A DNA stretch of 64,000 nt. Origin: Gossypium raimondii (lineage: Eukaryota > Streptophyta > Magnoliopsida > Malvales > Malvaceae). The stretch is taken from assembly GCF_025698545.1 (NCBI RefSeq), contig NC_068569.1, positions 14,632,001 through 14,696,000 of the forward strand, given 5' to 3'. Position 1 is the first letter of the stretch. Every line of letters begins with the position of its first letter. The notes under the pieces were generated by a model, which was given only the letters and a program-made list of their open reading frames with translations, was not told the DNA's origin and searched no databases. Shown in pieces: positions 12,821-24,148 of this stretch. Made by a program: the position numbers and the translations under genes.

Positions 12821-13400
12821 AAAGCAATTTATTCCAAAATATAAAATCATGAAATTAGTTAATTCAAAATATAAAATGAAAAAGTAAGATTTTTCAGTAA
12901 TTATGAAATAAATACATTTTCTTTAATTAATTAGAAAAACATATTGGTGGAAATTAAAGAGTTTAACCCAGTTTCCCTAAATATATTTAATTGGTTACTA
13001 ACCTATTTAATTAGTTCAATGGTTTGAAAGTATTTAATCAAATATTTTGGAATTACCATTAAGAAAACGGAATCGTGGTTTTGAACACAGTCATGTTGTG
13101 CATTTCGCCGTCACGCATGCATGATAAAAAAACCGCCTTGTTGTAAAGCAATGAATGCCTCCTTTTCCATTTCATCACTTAAGTGGACAATAATAACCAT
13201 CATTAAAAGTAAGAAACAAACAATAATAATTTTGCATATTGCCCACTTATGAGATGGGAAAGAAGGCACGAGGCAGCAGATTTTTATTCCCAAGAGAAAA
13301 CGCTTAATGCTTAATTGGGTTTTTAAACTATTTAAAATATCGAATGACTTAATTGTATTAAACAGATTATTTAAGTGTTATTGAATGAGATATTACTATC
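12821..13400. other. Gene-free AT-rich spacer
   Basis: Unique AT-rich DNA between the NDUFB2 duplicates and the LTR remnants. I see no supported feature. Confidence 0.45.
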
Positions 13401-13747
13401 TAGATCAAGAAATGCAATCGAGAAAAAATAAAAAGTATCGAATTAATCATCGACTTTATTTTTGTAACCGTTTTAGTCGAGGTAAGTTCGCATTTCATTT
13501 TAAAACATTACATTTGAATTTATAAAATTAATTGATATCTTTATATAAGTATTTATATATTGATGATAAGATTGTTTTGATTTGAAAAAAAAAAGAAAGA
13601 ACTGCGATTGAAATACATCATGATATTATACTCAAAAAGGAAAAGACAATGGTTGAAAGACACTATGGCATTACATCTGGTATGTTCGAATCTATGAAAA
13701 GGTTGTAAGGGAAGTCATCAGAAAAGGATGTATTCGAAAAGGATATC

Positions 13748-15935
13748 TGCAATACCCCGAAAATTACTACAGTAAGAAAGTAAGATAATATCCTTGATAT
13801 AGTAAAATAAGGAAATAAAGTGATAAAAAGGGTAATATTGAGTTATGTCAACATTGAGAAGTATATTATGACATATTAATTCAAGAAAGGATTAAATTGT
13901 AAAAGTGAAAAAAGTTTTGTTGCCTAAGAGTAAATACTCAAAATTTGAGGGGTTAAAGTATAAATACAAAAAAGTTGAAGGGCCAATAGTATAAATATTT
14001 TAAGGGTGGAATAATCTAGAAACTAAGGAAAATGGATGAATTAGGACCAAATTGAAAAGGTGAAGAATTTTGAGGGATTAAATTGCGATTTTACCAAATT
14101 AAGTGATGACTCAAGGATGGAATTTCAAAAGATTATAAAGGGTAAAATGGTCAAATAGAGAACGAGAGAATTTTAGAAGGTAATGATGATGTTTGTGATA
14201 TTTTTAATTACTTAATTAGATAAATGTTATTTAATTAATATTTTATTAAGATTTTAGTATTATTTTATTATTAAATGATTAATATAAAAGGGAGGAAAGA
14301 GATGAAAAAATTATCATCTTTCCATACAACCAACGTTAGAAGAGAAGAGAAGAAAGAAAGTTTTGCTTTCTTTACAATTTGGTCCTTTCACCAAAAATTC
14401 ACTATTTTCACCTAGAAATCAAAAGAATTTCTATAGCTTCCAAGAGAGAAAAATAATAAGGAGACAATGGGGAGCTAGAATGTCAAGTTAGATTCAAGAA
14501 ATAGAAGCTGGAGAAGAGAGAAAATCAAGTTAAAGATTGAAATCAATAGCACAAGGTAAGAACATCAAGATTTCAATATATTTTTAAGTTTGTTATTGTT
14601 GAAAAAGCATGGAAATGATGTTATAGTAGAGTTTTCTTAAATAAAGTCTTATGTTATTGATATAGTAGTGAAGGGAAGTAACTGAAAATGATGGGAAATA
14701 TTATAGAGAAAGGGAATTCAGGAGTTATAAACTTAGTAATCAACATCTTGTACTAAAACAGTTTTGGACAACAACAGTAGGTTAAATTTGAAAAATCACC
14801 ATAAGTTGTGGAAATCGAATTAGAGGATTAAAAAAATATGGAATTAAAGCTTATTAAGTCTAGTTTCTCATAGAAGAAACGGTGTAAGTAATGGAATTGT
14901 AAATCATGAGATATAATAAATTTTGTGAGACAAGGTCAGAATGAATTCGGGTTCCCCTATTCTGACTTTGGAAAATCATAAAAAATTGAATAAAAATAAT
15001 TAGAGACTTAAATTTATATTTTTAAAATCCTGAATCAGTCTATTTTCAATAAAAACAAACTGAAACATCATCCAAATTCTTTACAAAGAGATAATTAATT
15101 TTTAGTTAAGAGGGGTCAGAATTGTCAAACAGTGAAATATGGGAAACTTTAAAGAATAAACTGTACTTATTGGCTAAACCAAAAATTCTGAAAATCTTAT
15201 GGTAAGAAGATATGTAAGTCTAGTTTCATATGAATTTAGCGGATATTAATTTGGAGTTCCGTATCTCAAGATATAAACAATTTAGTGACTATGACTCAAG
15301 TGGACAGCTTTGAATTAATATATAAATAAATGGTGGAATTATAGATAATGTGACATATAAGCATATTATACATTAAGGATGTGGAATGGAGAGGAGGAGG
15401 AGGAGAATAAATTATTATTCAACTAGCATGAATTCTCATTAAAATGACCAATTTGTATGTTTTAGGTTCAAGGACTAAATTGAATAAAATAATATTTTAA
15501 GGGTAAATTGGTAAAAATGTCCCTAAATTTTGGTATTTCTGCAATTTAGCCTGGTAAGTTCGCGTAACTTGAATTGTATTATTAGATGATTGAAATATAT
15601 ATATTGGATTGAGAAATTGATTTGAATTGTGAACATGAGAAATTGTGAATTGAATGAAATGGAAATAAAGCTTTGAATTACATGAGTAAATATCGGGTCT
15701 CGTAGGCCCTATTTGTTATGAATATAATATTTTGAGGATATGGAAATAAAGCACGTTAATAATTTAAAAGTTTTAATTCGGATGAAATTTTGTAACTCGG
15801 TTTAATATGTATGCAAATGTATGTCTTCTAGTAATGCCTCGTACCCTATTCCGGCGTCGAATACGGGTTAGGGGTGTTACAATGTGACATCGCCAGATTC
15901 GGTCATAACGTTTAGACCAGGTTTGGGGTGTTACA
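13748..15935 (+). mobile_element. Solo LTR, 2.19 kb, with ATATC target-site duplication
   Basis: The element begins TGCAATACCCCG and ends TTTGGGGTGTTACA, giving the TG...CA borders of an LTR (TGCAATACCCC against GGGGTGTTACA inverted). The five bases before it (13743-13747) and after it (15936-15940) are both ATATC, a 5-bp target duplication. There is no internal coding region or second LTR, so this is a solo LTR left by LTR-LTR recombination. A second internal GGGGTGTTACA-like sequence lies near 15875. The family is probably Ty3/gypsy. Confidence 0.85.
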
Positions 15936-17039
15936 ATATCGAATGAAAATGTCAAAAAAGATAGCAATGAAAAGTTGATATCTCATTCTTTAACCATTCG
16001 CTATTCAGATAACATGTTTCAAGTGAGATATGTATTATAAGTATGAATATGAGATGAATGTTTTGATTAGTATAGTTTGATAATGAATATTAATACCTTG
16101 GTGTAATTATATGTTTCATATGTCTATAAATATGTTATCTAGTTATGTTTGTGGTGTGTTTAGATGATTAAATGGTATATGAGTTTTTCCGAGTATTCGA
16201 TGTTGTTTCATTTGGTTCAACGGGTAATTAAAGCTTTAAAAGAGAACATGAATATGTAAAATAATTCATGGTTTTGAAAGATGATAAAGATTATATTGAT
16301 ATGTGTACTTGAAATGAAAAGTGATTGTTTATTGAATAGCATATTGAAATGCTTATTATAAAATATGTCATGATTTGGTTGGATTTACATGTAATGTTTC
16401 ACCTACTAACCTTGTGAGGTGGTGTGTATAGGAAAAGAATTTTTTCTTATGACATAATGAAACTATGCTTGGTTTACCATAATGTGTTCGGTAAGTTTAA
16501 GTTTCCTTTATATGAGCTTACGAAAGCTCAATCGATTAGAATCTCATTGGAGCACTATCACACTATTCATTCGTCATATTGGTAGTTTTGGTTGTTTTGG
16601 TTAACGGTTATAAATGGCATGTAATAAGAGTTTTTATGCTATGTACCAATACGATGTGGTTTAAGTTTACATGCCTATATGCCTTGATGTTGGCTTATAA
16701 TCGTATATATGTAAGTATGTGTTTTGGTTACTTGTGAATGCTTTGAGAGTTAAATGGTTATTGGTTCATTGAAGTGTGAATGAAATGGTTGAACAGTGCT
16801 TTTAAACAGTTATTTGGTATATATGATTTATGCTTAATGAATGAACTTGAAATGTTAATTTGAGTCAAGTTGATGTGTTAAATTGTGGTGTCAATTGAAC
16901 GTATATTAGCTAGGCACCTAAGTTGGTTGATTTTGGTATGTTTTTGGTATGTTGTAAAGCGTTTTGGTCATGTGAAAGTGATTGGAAATGGTATGGTTTG
17001 TTGTGCAAGAAAAGGTTAATGTTTTGGCTTGTTTTAGGG

Positions 17040-17290
17040 GAAAATTATGTTGCACACGGCCTGAGACACTGGCTATTACACGACCGTGTGCACACATGGT
17101 CGTATGTTTCAAGTCAGTATGCTACACGGTCTGAGACACGGCCGTGTGACTCAACATCAAATGCACACACGATCTGACATACAGCCTACGACACGGCCGT
17201 GTGACCCTATTTCGAATACCCACACGGGTGGACACACAGTCTGGGCTATGTCACACAGCCTGGCCACACAGCCATGTGACCCCTATTTTC
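17040..17290. repeat. Palindromic CACACGGCCGTGTG-type patch inside LTR
   Basis: Degenerate repeats of ACACGGCCGTGTGAC and GGTCTGAGACACGG alternate in both orientations, with about six imperfect copies in 250 bases. They lack the constant spacing of a CRISPR array and lie in an LTR. I associate this style with cotton gypsy LTRs. Confidence 0.75.
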
Positions 17291-17521
17291 CTGTTTTCAA
17301 GATTTTTCCAAAATTTTCTGTTTTGTTTCAAATTGATCTCTGATTATTCTCAAATTATTTTTAGGACCCCAAAAGCTTGGTTTAGGGCCCCCGTAAGAGT
17401 ATTTTTACTATGATTATGTTAAGTTGCATAATCGTTTCTATTTTGAAGATAAATGTGCTGATTTGTACGGTAATGCTTCATGACTCTAATCTGACGATAG
17501 AGACGGGTTAACGGTGTTACA

Positions 17522-18372
17522 AAAATAATACATATACTTTTGAGTAGATCGGATATGAATGCTCAATCAACTCGAGAGTGGATGTATGAATCATCCATAA
17601 CTCTTTTAAAACGGTGGGCTTTTAAATTGAATTTTAAAATTTATGTTTCAAAAATTAGGGTTTAAATTTTGATTTAAATAAATTTGTTCAATTGTTGATT
17701 CAACCACTTCGTATCGATTTATAGATCAATTGATTCAATTCTCTCTCTAGACCAATACCTCAACTAGTTCTTCACTCAATCTATAAGTTCCAATTATGAA
17801 ATCAATGTGTAAATTTGGATTCATCAAAATGTTTGAGGCTCAATTTAAGCCTATTTAGGTAAATATTTGATACATGTACGACCACAAATAATATATGTTA
17901 GAATATATAACTATAATTTGAATGAATCAGCACTATTAGAATTAGACTAATAATCGAAATATATTTAGATCTAAATTAGAATAATTCAATGAAAGAACTC
18001 GCGCATAGTATTTGTATTCCTCTTTATATTTACACTCTCATAATCTCAATTGTATTATTTCGGCCAAGACCCACAATTATTATTACTTATTATTAGACAT
18101 CATATATAATACAAATTCATAATATATAAAAAGAATTCCTGGTGGCTGCCAAAGATTCCACAAGTATCTATAATACATACATCCAAAGGTTTGTAGGGAT
18201 GAAAAAGCTTCCAAAACAGAAAAAAGAAACAATAGCGTGATTCCTTTTGCTTGGTATATATATGCCTAGTGTTTTATTATTTCTTAATCATTCTTTTATC
18301 AACTACATGCAGTGAAGTTGAGAACTTTACGTGCCCCCTTAAGGGCTAACATTCCCCTTCAATTGCTACAGT
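17522..18372. other. Gene-free AT-rich spacer
   Basis: No recognisable gene. It probably includes the 3' UTR and terminator of the minus-strand gene at 18373-18885. Confidence 0.45.
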
Positions 18373-18885
18373 TCAAACTTCGAGCTCAAGGACCTGAGGA
18401 GGAGGAGGAGGAGCTTGTGCTGGGTTTTCATGGACGTTATTCTGCGTAGTGTAGATAACGATGGTGGGAATGGATTGAATTGTGAGAGAAAAGTATCGAA
18501 TAAAGCGTATAAATTGATGGAACAGTCGGTTGTGCCAAGGAACTGTGAGAATGATGAATAAATAGGTAACCCAGAAGCTTGAAGGGGGAAAAAAGATGGA
18601 GGCAAGGAGTGAAATGAACAAGGCAATGGAGATACCTCGAGCTTTCAAGCTAATAGGATGGGGAGTGAGAGGGAATTCAACAGAGAAGAAGAGGAAGATT
18701 ACCATTAATATAATGGCAACAAACAAGGCTAAGAACCCAAGCATCATGGTTGAAACCTGTTGGCCAATGAGGGCACCAGCAAGTAGATCAAATGAAGGTT
18801 CATTTTGGGATGCTACAAATAGAAAAAACCATATCAGATTCAGCAGTGGAGGGAATGTATACCTCAAATCAATCAGGACCTGCAT
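18373..18885 (-). CDS. Unidentified multi-pass membrane protein, 170 aa, single exon
   Basis: I do not recognise this protein. One uninterrupted minus-strand frame of 170 codons carries four strongly hydrophobic stretches, about residues 8-27, 43-69, 84-100 and 105-118. Short charged or polar turns such as SLKARG separate them. The C-terminal tail is proline-rich (AQAPPPPPQ, residues about 156-164) and ends in acidic LELEV. The start at 18885 is supported by a minus-strand TATATAA at 18938-18944, some 53 bases upstream, which would give a short 5' UTR. The length, lack of stops and upstream TATA box make a real gene more likely than chance, but no homologous family can be named. It may be a plant-specific endomembrane or plasma-membrane protein. 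Confidence 0.55.
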   Translation of the reverse strand: MQVLIDLRYTFPPLLNLIWFFLFVASQNEPSFDLLAGALIGQQVSTMMLGFLALFVAIILMVIFLFFSVEFPLTPHPISLKARGISIALFISLLASIFFPPSSFWVTYLFIILTVPWHNRLFHQFIRFIRYFSLTIQSIPTIVIYTTQNNVHENPAQAPPPPPQVLELEV

Positions 18886-18937
18886 TTTTTTTAATGTACT
18901 TTTGCTTTTGAGGAAGTAGAGGGGGAATGGGACGCAC

Positions 18938-18944
18938 TTATATA
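18938..18944 (-). promoter_or_regulatory. TATA box of the 170-aa membrane protein gene
   Basis: TATATAA on the minus strand, about 53 bases upstream of the proposed ATG at 18885. The spacing fits a plant core promoter. Confidence 0.5.
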
Positions 18945-18985
18945 AATGGTAGTAAAAGAAAAAAAGTTAAGATTGAAAATGGCAT

Positions 18986-20787
18986 TGCCGAAAAGGAGGA
19001 AAAAATGGTAAAGACAAAAAGAAGAAAAAGACGAGGAAATTCTGAGTCAGAAAAGCCATGGCAAGGTTGAAAAAGTAACGAATAAGAGATTCAAAATCCA
19101 AAACAGTGACATCAGTCAATAAATCAACGGTAATGGAAGCCCTTTGCCCCAAAACCCTTGGCTTTGCATGTTGAGTTGGTGGTACATGCAGGCATACAGG
19201 AGATCATTATCATTGGGGATGACCTTTCATACGTGTGACAAGTGACATAAACTTCGCAAGTCAAAGTCTATCACTCGCAAATTATTATTTATATAATTAA
19301 AGCATTTAGGGTTCCAACTTGACTTATCTCAAATTACAAATATTATCATTACATATTTACTATTTATTTGAATAAAATAATAATGATTTCACAAACAGCT
19401 TTTGTTTTGAAAGGTAAATTAATTCGTTTGATGAACACAACATACAGAGAAAAAAATAATAAACATTTATCGTAGATGGTAAAGACAAACTCCAACAACA
19501 TAACAAAGATTTTAGCCTCAGCATCAATAGAACATTATGACACGTTGACAATTGGCTTTGCCATAACTCAAGCACGACATATCTGAAGTGATTGCAAACA
19601 CTTAATACGATAAGGAAATCAGGCCCGGATGGTCCAAAACGTTGAGCAAAAATTGACAAAAGAATCAAGCATTCACGAAACTAGAGAGGACGACAATAAA
19701 ATTATCCCTAAAATCACTTGTAAAACTACTATTACGTGCATAAGCAAGACTAAAAAACGTGCTACAAGAGCAGATAAAAATTTCTAAAATTGAAGACTTA
19801 TTAAACAATGGAAAAACAAACAAAAAACATATAAAATTTAAGACAACACGGGTCTAAATCGACACATGAAATAATTTATTGTTCTAAAATACTCTCAAAA
19901 CAAAAACAGATTAAGAAGTTGACGAAAAGTCACCAACTTTTCAAGAAAAACTACTGGTGGCCGGTGGAGTTTTAGCGAAAGACAGGTACCGTCACTTGTC
20001 CATCACAACTTGTGAAGACAACAAAGATACCCACAAAATAGATCTGCAAATTGAAAAGAGAGAAGACATGTGTAGTGAATAAGAAGAATAAAGAAAGAAA
20101 AGTTGATGGGAGAAGAAAAAGGCGGGTGATAACCAGCCTGAAGGCTAGCACCACTGTTGAGCAAAACAAAATATAGAAAATAAATATCTTGGAGAAAAAA
20201 AGAAAAAAGTTTTTAGAATTTTTCTTAACACACAAACAACTTTTTAATTAACCACTAACTTTTTTGAAGTAATTGATTAAATAAGGTGTTACATATACAT
20301 GGCCTACCATTAGAGACACCTTCGCTAGAGATAGCCTCGTTACGAGATTCTACTAGATCTATCAGCTCCACCATTTGGTCATGAATGCAAGTGATCTTCT
20401 CTTTCACCATGAGGACTATTCCACCGGGCTATAAGGAATATGCAAGCAATCACTTCTAACAATTTGACTATCTTGACAAAATATTTATAATTTGTCACTA
20501 ACATATCGTGCAACTTGATCACCTCATGTCACATTATCGACCCAACAAAAGAGCCTATAAGCAATGGGTCAACCTATTAGAAAACAACACATGTTCTACA
20601 ACGTAAACTCATATATCTCTCCTTCAACCAAAATCTTCTCTCTTCCTCCTCCATCCTATGTCAAAATCAAACATTTCTTTTCAATTCCTCCATCTTCACC
20701 TTGTGTCTTTTTGTTCTCATTGGGTGAACCGCCTCTAACTTCCATCTTTAAAATTAATTAATAAATTATTCATATTACATAGATAAT
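18986..20787. other. Gene-free interval
   Basis: Several open frames of 60-100 codons on the minus strand are hydrophobic only because the DNA is A/T-rich with T-rich codons. None resembles a known family or has supporting splice signals. I see no RNA gene. Confidence 0.45.
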
Positions 20788-21380
20788 TAGACCTGATCAT
20801 GGGTTGAGTTACCTACCCAAGCCTGAAGTTCGCCGGAAAAGTAAAAGGATTTGGACAAAAATATAGGCCCAAAAAATAAGCTTTGACAAAAATAAGGCCT
20901 ATTTTTTAAATGGGTCGAGCCTTGGGTAAAAAAAATTTTGGCTTGGACTCGGCCCGAATCAGCCTAAATTTTTTTTATACTGTTGCTTGCTGCTATTTTG
21001 CTATTATATTGATATTGTTTTATTGTTATTGTTTGAATATTTGTGTAACTCTTGTTTTGTTTTTATTTTTACTACTATTTTAGATGCATTTGTTTGTTAA
21101 GTTGCAACTATCTTAATGTTATTTAAGTATAAATATCTTTTTTAATTTATTTTCAATTTGTTGAGAAACATTTGTTTTTATGTTTTTAATGTATTTGATG
21201 TATTATATTTTTAAAATTTATTTTTATATAAAAAAATTAATACAGGTGGGTCGAGTCAGACTCTGGTTTAACATTTTTAATCTAGGTTGGACTTGGGCAA
21301 AATTTTAAGCCTATTATTCAAGATGAGTCAAACCCAGACCTAAAATTTTGCACCGACTGGTTCAACCCATGATAAGTGTA
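20788..21380. mobile_element. Degenerate hAT-type MITE, 593 bp
   Basis: The left end TAGACCTGATCATGGGTTG and right end CAACCCATGATAAGTGTA form imperfect terminal inverted repeats. The flanking 8-mers are TAGATAAT (20780-20787) and TAGATTAT (21381-21388), matching 7 of 8, as expected of an aged hAT target duplication. GGGTCGAG and TTGGGC palindromic stretches lie near both ends, and the core is AT-rich and non-coding. It resembles the younger element at 36975-37375. Confidence 0.7.
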
Positions 21381-24148
21381 TAGATTATTTATTAGAAATA
21401 TAAGAATGTGAGGATATTCATACCTTTGTTTAATATAAGTCCTACTGAAAGCATTTATTTAGTACATTAATGAGATATCACACTATATAATGTATAATTG
21501 TTAAATCTTTAATAAACCTAAATTTGTGGCATTTAAAAATGAAAAGGTTATGAATGTTAAGTCCTATGCTGATATCAAGGTTCACTTCATGATGTATGTA
21601 TATATACCTAAATTTATTATCATATAGGAAAAGCTTAGATGAGGGATTAGAGATAAGAGGGATGAGAAATCTTGGCCGGCCAACCATTTACTAAAAAACT
21701 ATTTCTTTTTTATGCGAAATAAAGTAACCTATTTATTTTCATTAGTAAATTTCCTATATGACTATAGAAATGTCTAATATTATTATTTCCACTTTCCATT
21801 GAAATGAGACGCGACCATTATTAAACACTTCTAGATGAGCTCATGGAAAGAAAATGACAAAACTAGTAATATATATATTATGGTAAAGTCGAGAGAAATT
21901 AGAAGATTTTTAAATTTTGGGTTTAAATTTCTTGGTGCGCATGTATTTTTTTTTTAAATTGTATGTAAAAATAAAATATCCTTAAAATTATATTTATTAT
22001 TTTATAAAAATATTGAATTTTGGTAACTTCGAATGGATTGTTAAAATTAGATTTTACTGGATCACTTCCTTACATCTCCTTTATCCATATGAGAGAATTT
22101 AATCAAATGTTGATTAATGTATATCTTTAATTTGTGGTGATTTGAAGATATAACTTATATTATCGAATATGTGATGGTTAGAACATTTTGATTTTTTTTA
22201 AATTAGGCATTTCTAATTCTTTTTATAAAAAGTTAAAGATTTTTATTTAAAATTTGAAATACTTTTTGAAGAGCTTTTTGACGTATAAAACTAAGTAGTA
22301 TCGCAATAACAATCAAAGATTGAGGATTAGTTTGCTTCAACTAAAAAGTAATTGTCAAATTAAAGATTAAATTTATTATTATACCTTATAAATCAAACAC
22401 TAAAATAAATATTTAATTTTATTTTAATAATACGTAATATTGGAATGCGGGCCGGGGAATTGAAAATAATCTATCAATAGAATCTGGGATGGGATATCAT
22501 ACAAATGGGATGAGATTTCTTACGTCTTAAGTTTCCAATTTAATTACGTCCAAGTTTTTAAGATAATACTAATACTAATAATACAAAGATATGGCGCATA
22601 AAATAAATTATTATAAAACTGCAACTTTAAAATAATTCAGAGATGCATCTTAAAATTTACATCTTAGCCCCACTATCATCAGATCAACATGATGATGAAT
22701 ATCGATTGACCAATCAACAATTGCCGAAATCCCCAAGAAACTCACCGTATTAGTGATGCTAAAAGACCTAGTTTGAGATTACCTATCTTCCCCCTCATTA
22801 TATCGGATCTATCATGATAAAGCTTTCTAGTAGATTTGGCAGCACCATTATATTAATAAATCTCATATATATACACTACAACATGACTAGAAACAAAAAC
22901 TAAAAATAAACTTAATTTATCTTCTTTTAAAGAAAATAAAAATCATGAAAAATATGGACAAAATAAAATTACAATAATTAGCCTTAGCTTTATAGAACTG
23001 CTGTGCCGAGAAGAAAAGTTTATTGACATTCAACTAATAGTTTTTATTATTTTTGTTTAGCATACATGATATGACTAGTTTATAATAGAAGCAGTTGAAG
23101 ATGCAGGGGGAAGAGTCTTGGAAGAAGATCCATGGATTTTAGGTGATCTATCGGTCTACAAATCTTCAGCATATCGTATGGTAATATAATTATCTTGGTC
23201 AGTATAGACGATGCATGCTTAATGGTTAGTCTCTTTCAAACCTTGAGGTGTCATGAAAACAAGAGACAGAGATTTCCAAGAGTTGTACATATACACAATA
23301 TAATTTATGGATTTTGCCATATATGTAAGAATACCAGTTCTTCAAATTTGATGGTACTGGTGTTTACTCAAGTAAATTTAATACTTTGTCCACTCTTCTT
23401 CTTCTTACTGTAATGCTTTTAGTTTTCATAATAGATTTAACTTTGTCATAAGGATGTTGGCTTTTATATGTTAACTACTCATTTTAGACATATGTTAGCT
23501 TTTATTTTAAACAATTTATCAAATGTGATAAAATTGGTATACTAAAAGCACAAAATTATTAATTTAGAAACCAACATCGACAATAAAATTTGAGTCACAC
23601 TGTTGTAGAAATTAATAGTGAAGGAGTGGAGTGCTAAACACCTGTACGAGGACACATATTCAAGGTAGTTATTAGTGGGGTATTATTTTTCTAGATTGGT
23701 ATTAATTTGTTTTGATGTATTTAAGATTTATCACCATTTTTAAAAATTTTCAAATAGTTAAATTAAACAATATCTTTTAGGGTAGATTACATCATTAATT
23801 ACTTAACTATTAGTGTGATTCTGTTCAGTCTCTAAACTATAAAAATATTCAAATTTATCACTAATGCTTTCGACCAGTTCTGTTTTGATCACCTTCTATT
23901 AAACCATTAATGAAATTTGTAATATTGCGATCACCGGATTCATGTATTGAAATGTTACTTTCGATGCCAAAACAACTATATTAAAATCCAGATTATTTAA
24001 CAATTTTATTCAACATATTAGATTAAGGTATCTTTTATGACACTTTTCAAATGCATAACTAAACCTAAAACCAACTCTAAATAATTCTATTATTAGTTAA
24101 TAAACAAATACAGACCTAATTGCAAATTTCGCAAAATTTCCAGCCCGA
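21381..24148. other. Gene-free AT-rich interval
   Basis: No gene recognised. A stretch near 23780-23940 (GGGTAGATTAC followed by AACTATTAG- and AAACTATAA-like phrases) resembles the ends of plant MULE or MITE elements, but no paired terminus or target duplication was found. Confidence 0.4.

Larger units (their letters stand above)
13400..17521. mobile_element. Old LTR fragment of a Ty3/gypsy-like element, interrupted by a nested solo LTR
   Basis: The parts 13400-13747 and 15941-17521 read as one older LTR-like sequence split by the insertion described separately. The right end, GGGTTAACGGTGTTACA at 17521, matches the GGTGTTACA terminus style of plant gypsy LTRs. I could not find a matching left terminus, so the start is approximate and the element is probably truncated. 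No gag-pol coding sequence is present. A palindrome-rich patch lies near its right end (17040-17290). Confidence 0.6.

Noticed and set aside
17040-17290. Possible CRISPR-like array
   Set aside because: Repeats are palindromic, imperfect and unevenly spaced, lie in an LTR, and the genome is plant nuclear DNA.
18596-18919. Plus-strand 107-codon frame overlapping the 170-aa membrane protein
   Set aside because: It is the antisense shadow of that gene; its composition looks like reversed hydrophobic codons and it has no independent signals.
19360-20235. Two hydrophobic minus-strand frames (19360-19668 and 19972-20235)
   Set aside because: Hydrophobicity follows from T-rich codons; no start context, splice sites or homology.
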